Shown in pieces: positions 24,573 through 26,553 of a DNA stretch of 26,553 nucleotides; the first letter of the stretch is position 1, and each line of letters begins with the position of its first letter. A model generated the notes under the pieces. It was not told the origin of the DNA and searched no databases. It saw only the letters and a program-made list of their open reading frames with translations. Origin of the DNA: Syntrophomonas sp. (GTDB lineage: Bacteria; Bacillota; Syntrophomonadia; Syntrophomonadales; Syntrophomonadaceae); assembly GCA_003558625.1 (NCBI GenBank), contig PWPP01000084.1, forward strand, positions 1 to 26,553, given 5' to 3'. The translations under genes were made by a program, and so were the position numbers.

Positions 24573-25094
24573 ATGGAAAAAGGAAAAGTCATTGTCTTAT
24601 GTGATGACCTGTACGAAGAGATGGAAATGTGGTATCCATATTATCGGCTGCTGGAAGAGGGGTGCGAGGTGATTCTGGCAGGGAAAGAGCGCAAAGAATA
24701 CCGGGGAAAAAACGGTTATCCGGCTAAACCACAGGTTATGATCAGTCAAATAAATCCGGAGGAGGTGGCAGCGGTTATTATTCCCGGAGGCTACTGCCCG
24801 GATAAATTGCGCCGCTATCCGGAAGTGCTCAATCTGGTCCAAAAAACGTTTGCCCGGGGAAAAGTGGTGGCTGATATTTGCCACGGGCCATGGGTGTTAA
24901 TATCGGCAGGAATCATAAAAGGAAAGCAGGCCACCGGATTTTTTGCCGTCCGGGATGACATGGTCAATGCCGGAGCAGAGTATCTGGACCAGGCCGTAGT
25001 CGTCGATGGCAATCTTATTACTTCCCGGATTCCGGATGATCTGCCCCAGTTTCTGGGAGAGATCATTGCTGCCTTAAAGTCCCCCCAACCATAG
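24573..25094 (+). CDS. DJ-1/PfpI family protein (glutamine amidotransferase-like fold)
   Basis: The 173-residue protein has the DJ-1/PfpI signature. It opens KVIVLCDDLYEEMEMWYP with the conserved acidic residue at Glu16, then has AAVIIPGGY, and the nucleophile elbow ADICHGPWVLISAG with Cys103-His104. That Cys-His-Glu set is the arrangement in PfpI and YhbO-type members, which have been reported as proteases, deglycases or glyoxalases. The exact activity cannot be told from sequence. GGAGGAG is six bases before the ATG. It is divergent from the ankyrin operon; the gap between them contains AT-rich stretches but no clean promoter. Confidence 0.9.
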   Translation: MEKGKVIVLCDDLYEEMEMWYPYYRLLEEGCEVILAGKERKEYRGKNGYPAKPQVMISQINPEEVAAVIIPGGYCPDKLRRYPEVLNLVQKTFARGKVVADICHGPWVLISAGIIKGKQATGFFAVRDDMVNAGAEYLDQAVVVDGNLITSRIPDDLPQFLGEIIAALKSPQP

Positions 25095-25173
25095 CGGACC
25101 CTATTAGAGAAATGGCATGAAAACGAAGAGATAGCTCGTTGATTTTTAAGCATTTACCGGGCAGAAAGGCTAT

Positions 25174-25320
25174 ATGGAAGTCAAGGGGGTTACCCTGAAA
25201 CACCAGGTAGCAGCTTTTTTTCCCGATGTCCCTACTACAATGGGAACCCGGAATTTACTGGAACTAGCCCAGGCGGGAAGACTTATTAATCCCGATTTCG
25301 CAGAGGGGCCCAGGTTATGA
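25174..25320 (+). CDS. Possible 48-residue protein of unknown function
   Basis: The frame begins MEVKGVTLKHQVAAFFPDVP and ends TGA at 25318-25320, overlapping by six bases the stop of the convergent protease gene. AGAAAGG precedes the ATG at short distance. FFPDVP...LLELAQAGRLINPDF loosely recalls an S-layer homology repeat (F.DVP...A...LA..G.I.G.PDG.F), but the match is too weak to name. It could be chance or an eroded fragment. Confidence 0.28.
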   Translation: MEVKGVTLKHQVAAFFPDVPTTMGTRNLLELAQAGRLINPDFAEGPRL

Positions 25321-26508
25321 ACGAAAGAGGTTATCATAGTACTCCTCTACCAGGAGTTCGTAATGATCATAAAACAGCTTGCTGTAATGAAGCGAAGCAG
25401 CAAACTGATCCTGAAAGGCGGAGAAGTCATCTTGGGATATTTGCCCGGTTTCCAGATCTCTAAGCATTGACCATAAAGCCATAGACAGGTAATCCAGGTG
25501 TTTGGCGTAATAATCCACACAGGTAACAACTTGGGGATTGGAGCTGGAATAACTGGATACCAGGGTTCGGAACTGGTTGATCTGGGACTGCACATCTGCT
25601 GCCATCTCCTTGGTTTTTGATGTAGCATCACCGGCGCTGTAGAGGTGCAATAATACATCCAGCCGGGCTGAGATTTTTCGGTTGGATTTTTCCCACTCCT
25701 CCACCGTAAACAGGAAGGCCCGGATTTCGTCCAATCTTCCATAAGGGGGGCGGTTTTTTAAACCGGGATAATAATCCAGGGGAAGGGCAAAACAGGTTCT
25801 GGTGTTATCCGTAGAGGCGCTGGTAATAATGCCGGCTATTTCTCCCTGAAAAGTGATCAGGGGGCTGCCGCTGCTGCCGGGAGCTGCCGGGATGGTGCTT
25901 TGGATATAGGTAACGCCATTTTCCGTGACCAAGTTTTTAATATATCCCCGTGATACAGGAGCGTCCGGGACCAGGGGATTTCCAAAGGCAAAAACTTCCT
26001 GGTCGATCTGGAGCTGATCCGACGTTTTATACCGGGGCCAGGCAGCTAAACGGGTGGCCCCGGGATTAATCTTTAAGATCGCCAGGTCAATGGTGTGGTC
26101 AATGCGTTCGATCACAGCTGGAAAACTGGCAGGATGATCAGTGGTTATGGTGATATGGGAGGCCCCGGCAACTACATGGGCATTGGTGACAATTTCTCCC
26201 TCTGGGGATAAGATGATACCGCTGCCGTAACTGCGATTGGTTTCTACCAGCACCACTGCAGGCCGGGCTTGTTCAATGAGCTCCACTACCCGGGACGGGA
26301 AAGGGGAATAAAGGGAAACCATTTTAAACACAGGATCCCATGCAACCTGATAGCCCAGATTTTCAGTGACAAACCGAACCGGGATCATGGTGCGATCGTT
26401 GATGATCTGAGGAGGTACATCCAGCATAACGGGTGTCCCCGGGTCCAGGTAGGCCCTTGCATGATCGATGATAAGCCGCAGTGTGGTGCCGTCCTTGCTG
26501 ATGCGCAC
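25315..26508 (-). CDS. S1C trypsin-like serine protease with copper-amine-oxidase-like N-terminal domain, N-terminally interrupted
   Basis: From the GTG at 26508 the frame encodes 397 residues. Residues about 10-68 are a copper amine oxidase-like (PF07833-type) domain with MLDVPPQIINDRTMIPVRFV and AWDP. Residues about 75-250 are a trypsin-like domain with the triad His111 (TNAHVV), Asp141 (TIDLAIL) and Ser213 (APGSSGSPL). No PDZ domain is seen, and the last ~150 residues are helical and unassigned. The visible part has no signal peptide and the start is weak. In the same frame upstream, domain-like sequence continues across a TGA at 26541-26539. The gene is therefore probably 5'-truncated or a pseudogene, and it is also cut by the window edge. 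A cell-surface quality-control protease is likely for an intact copy. Confidence 0.8.
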   Translation of the reverse strand: MRISKDGTTLRLIIDHARAYLDPGTPVMLDVPPQIINDRTMIPVRFVTENLGYQVAWDPVFKMVSLYSPFPSRVVELIEQARPAVVLVETNRSYGSGIILSPEGEIVTNAHVVAGASHITITTDHPASFPAVIERIDHTIDLAILKINPGATRLAAWPRYKTSDQLQIDQEVFAFGNPLVPDAPVSRGYIKNLVTENGVTYIQSTIPAAPGSSGSPLITFQGEIAGIITSASTDNTRTCFALPLDYYPGLKNRPPYGRLDEIRAFLFTVEEWEKSNRKISARLDVLLHLYSAGDATSKTKEMAADVQSQINQFRTLVSSYSSSNPQVVTCVDYYAKHLDYLSMALWSMLRDLETGQISQDDFSAFQDQFAASLHYSKLFYDHYELLVEEYYDNLFRS

Positions 26509-26553
26509 CGTTTTTTCTGCGGCATCCCAGGATACTTCTCACCCGATTGCTTC
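26509..26553 (-). pseudogene. Upstream in-frame continuation of the protease gene, broken by TGA
   Basis: The minus-strand frame directly upstream of the GTG reads EAIG-stop-EVSWDAAEKT into VRISKDG. In copper-amine-oxidase-like repeats the usual run is LGA.V.WD...KTV.I, so the coding frame continues through the TGA at 26541-26539. This marks a nonsense mutation or a single-base sequence error. Confidence 0.6.

Noticed and set aside
20559..26508. Reading the VWA/MoxR genes plus the nearby trypsin-like protease as a VMAP-type ternary conflict (defence) system
   Set aside because: No VMAP-like or effector-associated domain is seen in the operon, and the protease is separated by an oppositely oriented DJ-1 gene and belongs to a copper-amine-oxidase/HtrA-like surface type.
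26539..26541. TGA as a selenocysteine codon
   Set aside because: The position corresponds to an ordinary residue before EVSWD in this domain, with no redox role and no visible SECIS-type hairpin; TGA is also used as a normal stop by several genes here.

Overview
The window looks like the chromosome of a low-to-mid-GC Firmicute, most plausibly a Clostridia-type anaerobe of the Desulfotomaculum/Peptococcaceae group. That placement is inference. It rests on strong AGGAGG-type ribosome binding sites, frequent TTG/GTG starts, a TRAP (MtrB) protein next to Firmicute-type dnaE and pyk, the polA-mutM-coaE order, and an IS256-like remnant of the style common in that group. No rRNA gene is present to settle it.

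Layout. 1-302 (-) is the start of an SbcD/YhaO-type nuclease. 303-976 has no intact gene: it holds an extended -10 promoter for that nuclease, then a P-type ATPase C-terminal fragment fused to the 5' end of an IS256-like transposase. 977-7653 is a mixed set of small metabolic genes: aminotransferase, hotdog thioesterase (own promoter), dTMP-kinase-like protein (-), a 62-residue Cys-rich protein (-), a TauE/SafE transporter, a rhomboid protease, a CMD-family protein, a HAD phosphatase and a YbaK-type deacylase. 7654-13381 is dnaE, mtrB (TRAP) and pyk, all on +. 13440-13623 holds a tRNA-Leu(CAA) on -, with a consensus promoter and a terminator. 13908-15565 is an ECF sigma factor with a membrane-anchored zinc anti-sigma factor. 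15595-20447 is a DNA repair and CoA block: polA behind a leader with alternative hairpins, then mutM, coaE and a membrane-anchored lytic transglycosylase. 20559-24344 is a three-gene minus-strand operon: ankyrin-repeat protein, HExxH/VWA protein, MoxR-like AAA+ ATPase. 24573-25094 is a DJ-1/PfpI protein, and 25315-26553 (-) is a trypsin-like protease whose N-terminal domain is interrupted by an in-frame stop.

How the genes fit together. dnaE, polA and mutM supply replication and base-excision repair. pyk and coaE are central metabolism. mtrB is a tryptophan-responsive RNA-binding regulator whose usual targets (trp genes) are not in the window. The sigma/anti-sigma pair is a self-contained envelope-sensing switch. 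The ankyrin/VWA/AAA+ operon is the least understood module and the best candidate for an uncharacterised system: it combines an AAA+ motor, a MIDAS-containing adaptor with an apparent zinc-protease domain, and a repeat protein likely to bind a partner.
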